NCBI RefSeq assembly: GCF_030929615.1
Contig: NZ_JAVFVU010000036.1
Span: 1-64,000 of the forward strand
Reading direction: 5' to 3'
Source: Dyadobacter sp. LHD-138
Lineage (GTDB): Bacteria; Bacteroidota; Bacteroidia; Cytophagales; Spirosomataceae
DNA: 64,000 nucleotides
The notes beneath the pieces were generated by a model. It saw nothing but the letters and a program-made list of their open reading frames with translations, had not been told where the DNA came from and made no database searches. Every line of letters begins with the position of its first letter. Within the stretch, counting starts at the first letter, position 1. Position numbers and translations under genes: made by a program. Positions 25,827 through 33,578 of this stretch are shown here, in pieces.

Positions 25827-25857
25827 CAAAAGTAGGAGGGCTAAAACTTCCCTGCAA
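25827..25857 (-). promoter_or_regulatory. Promoter of the DoxX-like gene
   Basis: On the minus strand TACTTTTG (25834-25827) matches TAnnTTTG; TTG (25857-25855) is the -33 element with a 20-nt spacer. The leader would be ~25 nt. The 316-nt gap 25797-26112 otherwise holds only this promoter and the divergent one. Confidence 0.65.
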
Positions 25858-25919
25858 CAGATTTGGTGGTACGAAACCGGATTTATTCTATTAAGTCTAT
25901 AAAATTAATAGACAATTTG

Positions 25920-25950
25920 TTTGTAACCTTGCTCCCGCGCTTTATATTTG
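25920..25950 (+). promoter_or_regulatory. Promoter of the tlpA-like/peroxidase/dipeptidase operon
   Basis: TTTG (25920-25923), 19-nt spacer, TATATTTG (25943-25950): a perfect match to the Bacteroidota TTTG-N19-TAnnTTTG promoter. It predicts a leader of about 155 nt before the first gene, long enough for post-transcriptional control. Confidence 0.75.
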
Positions 25951-26112
25951 CCAAACGTTTAAGAGACGACTGATTAAAAACCACCTTTGATTAGTTAACG
26001 TATTATCGGAAAAAATCCTGCAAATGTTTCCGGTTCAGTAAGAGTTCTTTCGGAGCAGTTCCGTAAGGCATATAGTTAACTATTATTTCAAAACTTAACA
26101 AAATCAAGTTGT

Positions 26113-27429
26113 ATGAAAATCAACAACCAGATTAAAGCCGTGGCTTTGGCAGGCGCCACCATTTTAAGCAGTTATGCAAATGCAGGAGACGATAAACCGG
26201 GTGCAAAAGCGCCGAAACAGGGGATTTGGCGTGGTGAATTCGTAATCAGCGAAACCCACATTCCATTTAATTTTGAATACAACAACAAAGATAAAGACCA
26301 TCCGATCCTGACACTTTTGAACGGAACGAGAAGGGATGATTTCAAGGTGACAAAACTGAGCGGTGACTCTATTTTTGTCAAAATGAACACCTATGATGCC
26401 GCTCTCGTGGCCAATGTGGAGTCTGATGGAAAAATTACCGGAGAATACAGAAGTCTGGTTCCTGGTTTCCGGGGAAGTTCGCTTCCATTCTCTGCGGAGC
26501 ATGGTAAGGACTACCGTTTCGTAGAAAAAGGAAAAGAACAGCCAACCAAACATAACCTAACGGGAAAATGGGATTTACAGGTTTACAGTAAAGCAAAAAT
26601 GCCTGACAACGTGGCGCTTTTGAAGCAGGAAGGGAATAAACTTACCGGCGTGGTGATGTCGACCGTGGGCGATAGCCGTGAACTGGAAGGCGTTGTGGAA
26701 GGCGATGAATTTGTGCTTTCACATTTCTCTGGCCCAAACCCAAGGGTTTACAAAGGAAAAATCAATGAAGACGGTTCGATCACAGGCGTGATCAGCTCCG
26801 GTATTTATGACAACACCAAGTTTGAGGGATCTAAAAACGCGCTGGCGGAATTGCCTGATCCATATAAACTTACGCACTTGAAAGAAGGTTATACCAAGCT
26901 TGATTTTACACTGCCTGACCTGAACGGAAAACAGGTTTCGTTAAGCGATGACAAGTATAAGGGAAAGGTTGTAATCGTCGAAATTGTAGGTACCTGGTGC
27001 CCGAACTGTACGGACCAGACTGCATTTTTATCACCATGGTTTAAAGAAAACAAAGCACGTGGTGTAGAAGCGATTGCGATCGGTTTTGAGCAAAAAGATG
27101 ACCTTGAATACGCAAAATATACCCTGGGTACTTTGAAGAAAAAGTATGGAATCGAGTATGATGTTCTTTTCGGTGGTATTGCTGATAAAAAAGTGGCATC
27201 TGAAAAACTTCCTGCCCTTAACCGCATGATGGCTTTCCCAACAACCATCCTGATTGACCGCAAAGGAGAAGTTCGCCAGATCCATACAGGATACACCGGA
27301 ACCATTACCGGTGATTACTATACGGAGTATGTGAAAAAGTGGAACAAGGATCTTGACGAGTTAATCGCTGAGCCGGTACCATCCACATTTACGTCTGCAA
27401 AGACATCTGCAACAAAGAGTTCTAAATAA
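26113..27429 (+). CDS. TlpA-like periplasmic thiol-disulfide oxidoreductase with N-terminal beta domains
   Basis: The 438-residue protein starts with a signal peptide ending SSYANA. Residues ~35-145 and ~150-235 are beta-rich segments; the second opens LTGKWDLQV and includes RELEGVVEGDEF. The C-terminal ~180 residues are an AhpC/TSA/Redoxin-type thioredoxin fold with the active site W-C296-P-N-C299 and the cis-Pro segment MAFPTTILIDRKGEV. TlpA proteins reduce disulfides in the cell envelope, often for cytochrome c or oxidase assembly. It leads an operon with a DsbD-alpha-like protein and a di-heme peroxidase, which fits envelope redox chemistry. Confidence 0.88.
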   Translation: MKINNQIKAVALAGATILSSYANAGDDKPGAKAPKQGIWRGEFVISETHIPFNFEYNNKDKDHPILTLLNGTRRDDFKVTKLSGDSIFVKMNTYDAALVANVESDGKITGEYRSLVPGFRGSSLPFSAEHGKDYRFVEKGKEQPTKHNLTGKWDLQVYSKAKMPDNVALLKQEGNKLTGVVMSTVGDSRELEGVVEGDEFVLSHFSGPNPRVYKGKINEDGSITGVISSGIYDNTKFEGSKNALAELPDPYKLTHLKEGYTKLDFTLPDLNGKQVSLSDDKYKGKVVIVEIVGTWCPNCTDQTAFLSPWFKENKARGVEAIAIGFEQKDDLEYAKYTLGTLKKKYGIEYDVLFGGIADKKVASEKLPALNRMMAFPTTILIDRKGEVRQIHTGYTGTITGDYYTEYVKKWNKDLDELIAEPVPSTFTSAKTSATKSSK

Positions 27430-27461
27430 TATGCGTGTAAGTTTAGGTACGCTGTAATTTG

Positions 27462-27506
27462 AAACAACTGCAAAGCCTCCGGAAACGATGTACTTTGCAG
27501 TTGTTT
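27462..27506 (+). terminator. 14-bp hairpin between the tlpA-like and dsbD-alpha-like genes
   Basis: AAACAACTGCAAAG (27462-27475) pairs perfectly with CTTTGCAGTTGTTT (27493-27506). The T tract after it is poor (TTTATCG). It may be a partial terminator, an attenuator or a stabilising hairpin protecting the abundant first message. Confidence 0.5.
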
Positions 27507-27557
27507 ATCGCTTTGTACCTGAAATTATTGGCTTCGCTTATTTCACGGATTATTATC

Positions 27558-28013
27558 ATGATTAACAAACTGATCGTTTTTTTACTGATCATCATGTCCT
27601 CGGCGTATGCGCAGGAGACAAAGGATATTTCTAAATGGAAAGTTTCGGTTTCAAAAAACAGCGTCAAGCCCGGCGATGAAATTGAGGTGGTCTTTTCGGC
27701 AGATATCAACAAGGACTGGAAATTGTATTCGTCCGATTTTAAGGGTGATATCGGTCCGCTGCCCACAGAATTTAAATTTACCGGCACCGAGCATTACAAG
27801 TTGCTGGGTGATATAACGGCGGTTTCTCCATTGAAAACCGTTGACCCGATCTGGGATGTGGCTTATACCTATTTTCTTGAAAAGGCGGAATTTCGTCAGA
27901 AGATTAAAATTGTAAAAAAGGATGCACTGGTGAAAGGGACCATCAAAGGGCTTCTTTGCAATAACAAAGACGGAATCTGCGTGCCTTTCCAGGAAACTTT
28001 TCAGGTTAATTGA
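27558..28013 (+). CDS. Stand-alone DsbD alpha-type (N-terminal) domain protein
   Basis: A 151-residue protein starting at ATG 27558, which gives a clean signal peptide (INKLIVFLLIIMSSAYAQ); the frame is open further upstream without a good start. The mature part is one immunoglobulin-like domain of the DsbD N-terminal (alpha) type, with the cysteine pair C-N-N-K-D-G-I-C near the end. In full DsbD this domain passes electrons from the membrane to periplasmic partners; here the membrane and gamma domains are missing. It sits between a TlpA-like thioredoxin and a di-heme peroxidase, so it may relay thiols for these. Confidence 0.8.
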   Translation: MINKLIVFLLIIMSSAYAQETKDISKWKVSVSKNSVKPGDEIEVVFSADINKDWKLYSSDFKGDIGPLPTEFKFTGTEHYKLLGDITAVSPLKTVDPIWDVAYTYFLEKAEFRQKIKIVKKDALVKGTIKGLLCNNKDGICVPFQETFQVN

Positions 28014-28032
28014 TCAATAATTTTTTCAAAAA

Positions 28033-28989
28033 ATGTTAAGGATAAAAAAATTTTTTATCGTGATCCTTAGTGGGTTTGCCTTTACGCTGACTGTGGCCTT
28101 TCAGGCTCAGAAAGAAGAGGAGGTATTAACAAAAGAGGGCCTGGGGGAAAAGCTTTTTTTCGATCCCGTTTTGTCGCGCGGGCAGGTGATCAGCTGTGCC
28201 TCATGTCACATTCCGGCTTTCGCATTTGCCGATACTGCCGCGTTCAGTATTGGTGATAAGGGTACACGTGTGGCCAGGAATAGCCCGGCACTTACCAATT
28301 TGTCGGGGCGGACAGACTTTTTCTGGGATGGCAGGGCTTCTTCACTTGAAGAACAGATTCTTGGTCCGCTTTCTGCACACGACGAAATGGATTTGCCGGT
28401 TGAGCAGGCTGTTGAGCGCTTAAAGAAGCATGATTTTTACAGCGCTGCTTTTCAAAAAGTATTTAAGACAGAAGTAAACCAGAAAAATCTTTTAGGAGCG
28501 ATCGCCGCATTTGAAAGAACGCTGGAAACGACGGATACGCCTTACGACCGGTATCTGGACGGCGATGAAAAGGCGATGTCGGAATCGGCCATTCGCGGAC
28601 GTATATTGTTTATCGGCAAAGCGAATTGTGCTACATGCCACTCAGGAGAAGACTTCACAGCCGACCGTTTTAAAAGTATCGGATTGTTTAACGGCAAAGA
28701 ATTGACCGATACCGGGCGGTTTAAAATCAGTAAGGATAGCGCGCATATCGGTATGTTCAAAGTGCCGGGATTGCGGAATGTGGCCGTCACTGCCCCGTAC
28801 ATGCACAATGCGATGTTCAGGACATTGCGTGAGGTGGTGCAATATTACAACACACCAGACAAATTTATCAGTAACAGTATCAACCGGGATTTGTCGCTGG
28901 GCAGCTCGCTTAACCTGTCAGACAGAGAAGTGGATGACGTCGTTGCGTTTCTGGAAGCACTTACCGACGACCGGTTTAAAAAGAAGTGA
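28033..28989 (+). CDS. Di-heme cytochrome c peroxidase (MauG/CcpA family)
   Basis: The 318-residue exported protein has two covalent heme motifs, C55-A-S-C58-H59 and C199-A-T-C202-H203. The hallmark segments FFWDGRASSLEEQ and FKVPGLRNVAVTAPYMHNA, with the distal Met region, are also present. It starts with a signal peptide and stands 19 nt after the DsbD-alpha gene. Bacterial di-heme peroxidases reduce hydrogen peroxide to water in the periplasm; MauG relatives oxidise protein residues, so the substrate is not certain. Heme attachment would need reduced cysteines, which the two preceding thiol proteins could provide. A second, fused peroxidase lies near 51 kb. Confidence 0.92.
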   Translation: MLRIKKFFIVILSGFAFTLTVAFQAQKEEEVLTKEGLGEKLFFDPVLSRGQVISCASCHIPAFAFADTAAFSIGDKGTRVARNSPALTNLSGRTDFFWDGRASSLEEQILGPLSAHDEMDLPVEQAVERLKKHDFYSAAFQKVFKTEVNQKNLLGAIAAFERTLETTDTPYDRYLDGDEKAMSESAIRGRILFIGKANCATCHSGEDFTADRFKSIGLFNGKELTDTGRFKISKDSAHIGMFKVPGLRNVAVTAPYMHNAMFRTLREVVQYYNTPDKFISNSINRDLSLGSSLNLSDREVDDVVAFLEALTDDRFKKK

Positions 28990-29010
28990 TTTATACTTAA
29001 TTATCGGGTT

Positions 29011-29400
29011 ATGAAACGAAAAATCATAGTACTTGGCATTTTGTCTGTCGCGATTTCGGCGCCATCCTTTGCGCAAAAGAAAAGCATTATCGGGACGATT
29101 ACTTCCAGCGAAAACGGCAATCCGGTAGGCGGGATCATTGTGATGGTGAAAGGTACGCATCAGGGTTTGGTGACTGCCGATGACGGCTACTTTGATCTGA
29201 TTGTTTCAGAAGGCGATACGATCGAGTTATCGCCCAGGTATTTTGTTGACCGGGAGGTTATTGTTGGTGCCGATTTTAAATACAACATCAATCTGGACGA
29301 GAAGTACGGACAGAAACGCACGGGATATCTTTTCCGGCAAATGGATAAAAAAGAAGAAAACGTGTTTACACAAAATACATCTTCATCAATTAACAAATAG
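29011..29400 (+). CDS. Small CarboxypepD_reg-like domain protein
   Basis: A 129-residue protein with a signal peptide (MKRKIIVLGILSVAISAPSFAQ). One CarboxypepD_reg-like beta-sandwich follows: SIIGTITSSENGNPVGGIIVMVKGTHQG spans the start, then a DGYFDLIVSEGD strand. The C-terminal ~40 residues are charged. In Bacteroidota this domain normally sits at the front of TonB receptors. As a separate protein its role is unknown; it might contact outer-membrane proteins. It lies 21 nt after the peroxidase and 51 nt before the dipeptidase in one operon. Confidence 0.8.
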   Translation: MKRKIIVLGILSVAISAPSFAQKKSIIGTITSSENGNPVGGIIVMVKGTHQGLVTADDGYFDLIVSEGDTIELSPRYFVDREVIVGADFKYNINLDEKYGQKRTGYLFRQMDKKEENVFTQNTSSSINK

Positions 29401-29451
29401 CAACATCACTGATCGGCCTCAATCCTGAGACCGATTTTAACACCATAAAAA

Positions 29452-30696
29452 ATGAAAAGAATAATCGTAACAGCACTTGTTCTGGGGTTGTCGCTCAACT
29501 TCTCGTGCAAGAAAAAAGCAGAAGAAACGGCTACAAACGAAGATTTTGCAAAAGTTCATCAGGCTGCGCTCACGATCGATCCGCACATCGATATCCGCGA
29601 AGACTTTGACGCAGAAGGCAATGACGCCGGTACCGAAACGTTGGATCAGATTGACCTGGTCAAATTGGAGAAAGGGCAGCTGGATATCGCGACGCTCGCT
29701 CTTTTTGCGGATCCGCTCCGCCGGACTCCGGAAAATATTGTTTTGGCAAGAAAGCAGGTGGATTCGAAGCTGACGACCATTCAGGATTTTGTCAATAAAC
29801 ATCCGGACAAACTGGAATTCGTAAAGTCGACCAAAGACATCGAGCGGATTGCCGATGGTGGGAAACACGGGATTTTGTTAAGTTTTCTGAATGCCCTTTC
29901 GCTTGGGAAGGATACCTCGCTGATCAGCCATTATTATGATAAGGGTGTGCGTCTCTTTGGTTTTGCGCATGCCGGAAATAACGACTGGACTGACTCGTCG
30001 CGTCCTAGCGAAGCTTATGGCGACAAACCCAATGAGGCTGGCGGTTTGACAGCTATTGGAAAACAGGCCGTTCCGATTTTAAACCGTTTGGGCGTGATCA
30101 TTGATGTTTCTCAGCTGACAACCGATGCTTTAAACCAGACCCTGGCACTGAGCAAAGCGCCGGTTATTGCTTCGCATTCGGGCGTCAGAAGTATCGTTGA
30201 CAATACAAGAAATTTGTCTGATGCGGAATTGAAGGCGATTGCGGACAAAGGCGGGGTTGTGCATATTGTTGCGTTTGCAGCTTATTTGAAAGACACGGCT
30301 GCTTTTAAGGAGGATTACAAAAAGAAAATATTTGAACCGCTTGGGCTGGTGGTGGGTAAGGATAACCCGAAAGAAAAACTGGATTCAGCCGGGTACCGGA
30401 AGTTTAAAGATGCTTACAAGGAGTTTTCGCGAAATGAATGGAAGTATGCTACGCTAAACGAATATCTCAATTCGGTTGACCATGCCGTTAAACTGATCGG
30501 GATTGATCACGTGGGTTTCAGTGCCGATTTTAATCACGGTGGCGGAGTGAAAGGTTATGCCAGCGTAGCTGACGGCCCGAACATTACGCAGGAGCTTATC
30601 AAAAGAGGTTACTCCGAAGAAGATATCAAAAAACTTTGGGGAGGCAACTTCCTGAGGGTTTTCAAAGAAGTTGAAAAACAGGCTGGCAAGAGCTGA
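29452..30696 (+). CDS. Membrane dipeptidase-family (M19) lipoprotein
   Basis: The 414-residue lipoprotein (signal ending LNFSC, Cys ~19) belongs to the M19 renal-dipeptidase family. The metal motif appears as DPHIDI in place of the usual DGHND. Later zinc-ligand regions include LFGFAHAGNNDW, IDVSQL with APVIASHSGVRSI, and IGIDHVGFSADFNH. These enzymes cleave dipeptides, often with D-amino acids, and some act on other small amides. Its lipid anchor puts it in the envelope. It is the last gene of the operon and is followed by a strong terminator. The link to the preceding redox genes is unclear. Confidence 0.9.
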   Translation: MKRIIVTALVLGLSLNFSCKKKAEETATNEDFAKVHQAALTIDPHIDIREDFDAEGNDAGTETLDQIDLVKLEKGQLDIATLALFADPLRRTPENIVLARKQVDSKLTTIQDFVNKHPDKLEFVKSTKDIERIADGGKHGILLSFLNALSLGKDTSLISHYYDKGVRLFGFAHAGNNDWTDSSRPSEAYGDKPNEAGGLTAIGKQAVPILNRLGVIIDVSQLTTDALNQTLALSKAPVIASHSGVRSIVDNTRNLSDAELKAIADKGGVVHIVAFAAYLKDTAAFKEDYKKKIFEPLGLVVGKDNPKEKLDSAGYRKFKDAYKEFSRNEWKYATLNEYLNSVDHAVKLIGIDHVGFSADFNHGGGVKGYASVADGPNITQELIKRGYSEEDIKKLWGGNFLRVFKEVEKQAGKS

Positions 30697-30724
30697 GCAG
30701 TTTTATATCGATTTTAGATTTACG

Positions 30725-30758
30725 TGTCTGGAAATATTCATTTTCCGGACATTTTTTT
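30725..30758 (+). terminator. Rho-independent terminator after the M19 dipeptidase
   Basis: TGTCTGGAAA (30725-30734) pairs with TTTCCGGACA (30742-30751) and runs into TTTTTTTG. It closes the operon started at the 25920 promoter. Confidence 0.9.
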
Positions 30759-30959
30759 GTCTGTTACAAAAATTCGGCAAAGGTTAATTTGGGTAAATTA
30801 AACGGAGGCATACAAAAGATCATTCGAAACCGGAAGATGACCATTGAATAAAAATGCTCCGGTTTTACGATTGATTTAAAAATGTTCATGTTAAGTTTGA
30901 GTGCTGTTTTAAGAAAGAATGAGCATTGTTTGTAAATCAGTACTTTATTTAATATTACT

Positions 30960-31367
30960 ATGCCAACGAACATCACAACGCCCGAAACCGTCAAAAGATG
31001 TATTCCTTTTTTATTACGGGTTATGGTTTTTAGTCCCGAATCCGGATATAAGTTTACCATCGAAGTTCAGAAAGCCTGCACGGCTGAAAATGAAGAGGTG
31101 TGGAAGCTGCTTTTCGATCTCTATAAGAAGAAAACGCCAGAGAGCGATTTTGACCAGATTGTGAGTGTCGAGTTTGTGGCCGGTGACCCCAATGATATTG
31201 ATAAAGTTGCCGCAATTACCGACGAAGGCATGAAAAGAGCACAGGTACGGGCGTTCCGGGATAATGTCTATCCGTTGGTTAAACCGTTTGGTGAGGATGG
31301 TCAGGTTCCGACCGAAGCAGATCAGGCTGCCATTGACGCAGCAATGAAAAAGGCAATCAATGCCTGA
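30960..31367 (+). CDS. Unknown 135-residue protein
   Basis: I do not recognise this protein. It has no signal peptide or membrane helix. It starts PTNITTPETVKR, is rich in Lys, Glu and Asp, and ends with an Ala-rich helix (QAAIDAAMKKAINA). The middle has a strand-like IVSVEFVAGDP followed by a DDIDKVAAITDEGMKRAQVR-type helical region. Its stop codon overlaps the start of the following outer-membrane protein as TGATG, so the two are translationally coupled and may act together. It has its own leader after the terminator at 30758. Confidence 0.7.
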   Translation: MPTNITTPETVKRCIPFLLRVMVFSPESGYKFTIEVQKACTAENEEVWKLLFDLYKKKTPESDFDQIVSVEFVAGDPNDIDKVAAITDEGMKRAQVRAFRDNVYPLVKPFGEDGQVPTEADQAAIDAAMKKAINA

Positions 31368-33220
31368 TGTTTCCGGGGCTCGGATCTCCTGATATGATGG
31401 TAGAAAATGATGGTGTCTGTTTCAAAGCTGCGCTTAAAATGTTGTCTCGGAACGGATTCGTACTGAAAATTTTCCTGTTTTTACTCCTGATTTCGGACAT
31501 CGCGTCGGGACAGGCGGCTGATTCGTGTAATGCCATTACGGCAAGCATGCACTATACCGTGCGGTCTGTTTCGATAAAAGGGAGATTTGTTCCCGATGTT
31601 TTACAACAAAAAACAGAGCAGATCATAGGGGTTGGAACGTTGTTTGATCCGGCAAGACTGGGCCCGGCACAAGAGGAAATCAGGACAGCACTTGTCAGTT
31701 CGGAGCAGAATTTTTTCATGCGGTTTGTCAAACAGTCTTCCTCTGTTTTATATATCTATACCAAAGTTTGCCCCGTCGTGACAGACTCGACGTCCGGTCA
31801 GGTAAGCGTCGAAATTTTCCCTTACTATCTTCGTGTGGACCTGGTTAGTATTGGCGACAATATCTTACCCATTCCCCGAAGCGCACGACCGGTCTTTTTT
31901 ACGCAGGTTCCGCCAATACTCAGAATTACCTCCCCAATCGCCGGTTTTTACAATGACAGAAACTACGGCCCGGCAATTTTTGTGCGGACTAATACCGACC
32001 TGCTGCATGTTTTGGGGAAACCCTCCGGTCGTAAAGACAACGGCTTATGGCATTTGAATTTTGGACTGCAAATACGGAAATCGCTGAGCGAGTCTTTCAA
32101 TGATATCGGTACGGGTTTCGAACTGAACAGGTCGGATTTTAACGTTAAAAATCTGGGATGGAGCCTTGGCGGTTATTACGGACATCAGTCTTTGCCGCTG
32201 GGCAAAGAGGAGAGTACACGAAATGTGTTTGGCGTAAATGTCGGAATGACCGGAATCCGTCGATTGCTGGTGTTCTCTAAATATGCTGTCAATGCAGGTT
32301 TCAGATACTCACGGAACGACTTCGGAAACCAGGCCCGGCAGTTTGTCTCCGAGCGAGGCCTGAGAATAGCATTTATAGGAGACAGCCGGATAGGGCAGGG
32401 GATGTCCCGGTTTGGTATTTATTTTGATGATAACTTTCCCAAAAACTTTGATTCCGGGACATCTTATCAGCGGCTTAGCTCGAATTTGGGCTACAACACC
32501 GTCATCGGTAAAGAGCATAACAATATTGATATGGAAGTGCTGGCCGGTGGCGGGCTGAGTTGGGGGAATGTACCTTTATATAATCAGTTCTGGTCTGGAA
32601 ATGGTGCGAGAAACTTTATGTATGAGTCTTTGTCAGGTATGGCAAACCAGGGGTACTCACCGGGGCCCTCGGTACGGAGTTTGGGCGAAAATGAAGGGGG
32701 GATGAGAAATCCTTCGGGGTATTTGCAGGGCGGGAGTGCCTACTGGCATATTAATCTCAATCTGTCCATTCCCATCAGAGCCTGGTCCAGACCGCTAATC
32801 CCCGATATTGTTATTTCAGAAACTGCACGGCGCAGAAGTACGCTCCGCTCAGCATTGAAAGGTGTGGTGGAAACGACAAAAAATGCCATTATATCCGATT
32901 TGATCGATAATGACAGCTTGCCAGACAACGAAGAAACTGAGAAAATTGCCGATAATATCGTGAACCGGGATATTCGCCCGACCATCAATTTTCTTGCCGA
33001 CCGCGCCAATGTTTATGCCATCAAACCGGTCGCATTGTTTGACATGGCCAGGTTATACAACGATGGAAATTCCAAAACCTGGTACGCAGCTGGTGCCGGT
33101 CTTCAGGTGATTATCATCAACGCGAGACTTCAGGCGGGTTACATGCACACCCTTTCTCCGGCGTCGGATCATCACAAGGGTAATTTTTTTGTCAAACTTA
33201 CCGTGAGTGATTTTTACTAA
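31367..33220 (+). CDS. Outer-membrane beta-barrel protein, Omp85/POTRA-like
   Basis: A 617-residue protein if started at the TGATG overlap (31367), or 593 if started at ATG 31439, which gives a standard signal peptide (MLSRNGFVLKIFLFLLL, cleaved near IASGQ). Residues ~55-140 look like one POTRA-type repeat (VRSVSIKGRFVP followed by GTLFDPARLGPAQEE). The rest is a beta-barrel of alternating strands ending KLTVSDFY with a terminal aromatic, as needed for BamA recognition. Arg/Lys-rich loops near 480-540 are unusual. It may be a two-partner-secretion- or BamA-like transporter, but the barrel is divergent and I cannot name a substrate. Confidence 0.6.
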   Translation: MFPGLGSPDMMVENDGVCFKAALKMLSRNGFVLKIFLFLLLISDIASGQAADSCNAITASMHYTVRSVSIKGRFVPDVLQQKTEQIIGVGTLFDPARLGPAQEEIRTALVSSEQNFFMRFVKQSSSVLYIYTKVCPVVTDSTSGQVSVEIFPYYLRVDLVSIGDNILPIPRSARPVFFTQVPPILRITSPIAGFYNDRNYGPAIFVRTNTDLLHVLGKPSGRKDNGLWHLNFGLQIRKSLSESFNDIGTGFELNRSDFNVKNLGWSLGGYYGHQSLPLGKEESTRNVFGVNVGMTGIRRLLVFSKYAVNAGFRYSRNDFGNQARQFVSERGLRIAFIGDSRIGQGMSRFGIYFDDNFPKNFDSGTSYQRLSSNLGYNTVIGKEHNNIDMEVLAGGGLSWGNVPLYNQFWSGNGARNFMYESLSGMANQGYSPGPSVRSLGENEGGMRNPSGYLQGGSAYWHINLNLSIPIRAWSRPLIPDIVISETARRRSTLRSALKGVVETTKNAIISDLIDNDSLPDNEETEKIADNIVNRDIRPTINFLADRANVYAIKPVALFDMARLYNDGNSKTWYAAGAGLQVIIINARLQAGYMHTLSPASDHHKGNFFVKLTVSDFY

Positions 33221-33578
33221 TGCCCGACGCAGCTTAAATGTGTAACTTTGACAGTTTTCTTCTTGGCCACATCTCGCCCTGTTCCATTGTCGTCGATGGC
33301 TCTTCCGCTTACCGGTAACGTTACCTTAAAAGGTTAATTATATTTGGTTAAGAACCGTTTTAGTGTTAAACTCGTCCGGTTTTTAGCCGAAACAACAATA
33401 CAATGAGCCGTTTTGCTTTTTTTATTCAAAATATTATACTTTAAGCATAATTCGGACCCCGCATAAAAAGATTGTCCGAAAAATCGATATCAGGATCGTG
33501 TTGTAACATGCAGAAACCGGCATTAAATTTCGATTAATATTTCCTTGAAAAAATTCCTAAAACTCTTATTTTATTAAA
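33221..33578. other. 358-nt intergenic region
   Basis: No gene seen. TATATTTG at 33339-33346 matches the -7 promoter consensus but lacks a -33 TTTG at proper distance; if used, the leader of the next gene would be ~230 nt. The rest is AT-rich without a clear terminator or repeat. Confidence 0.4.
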
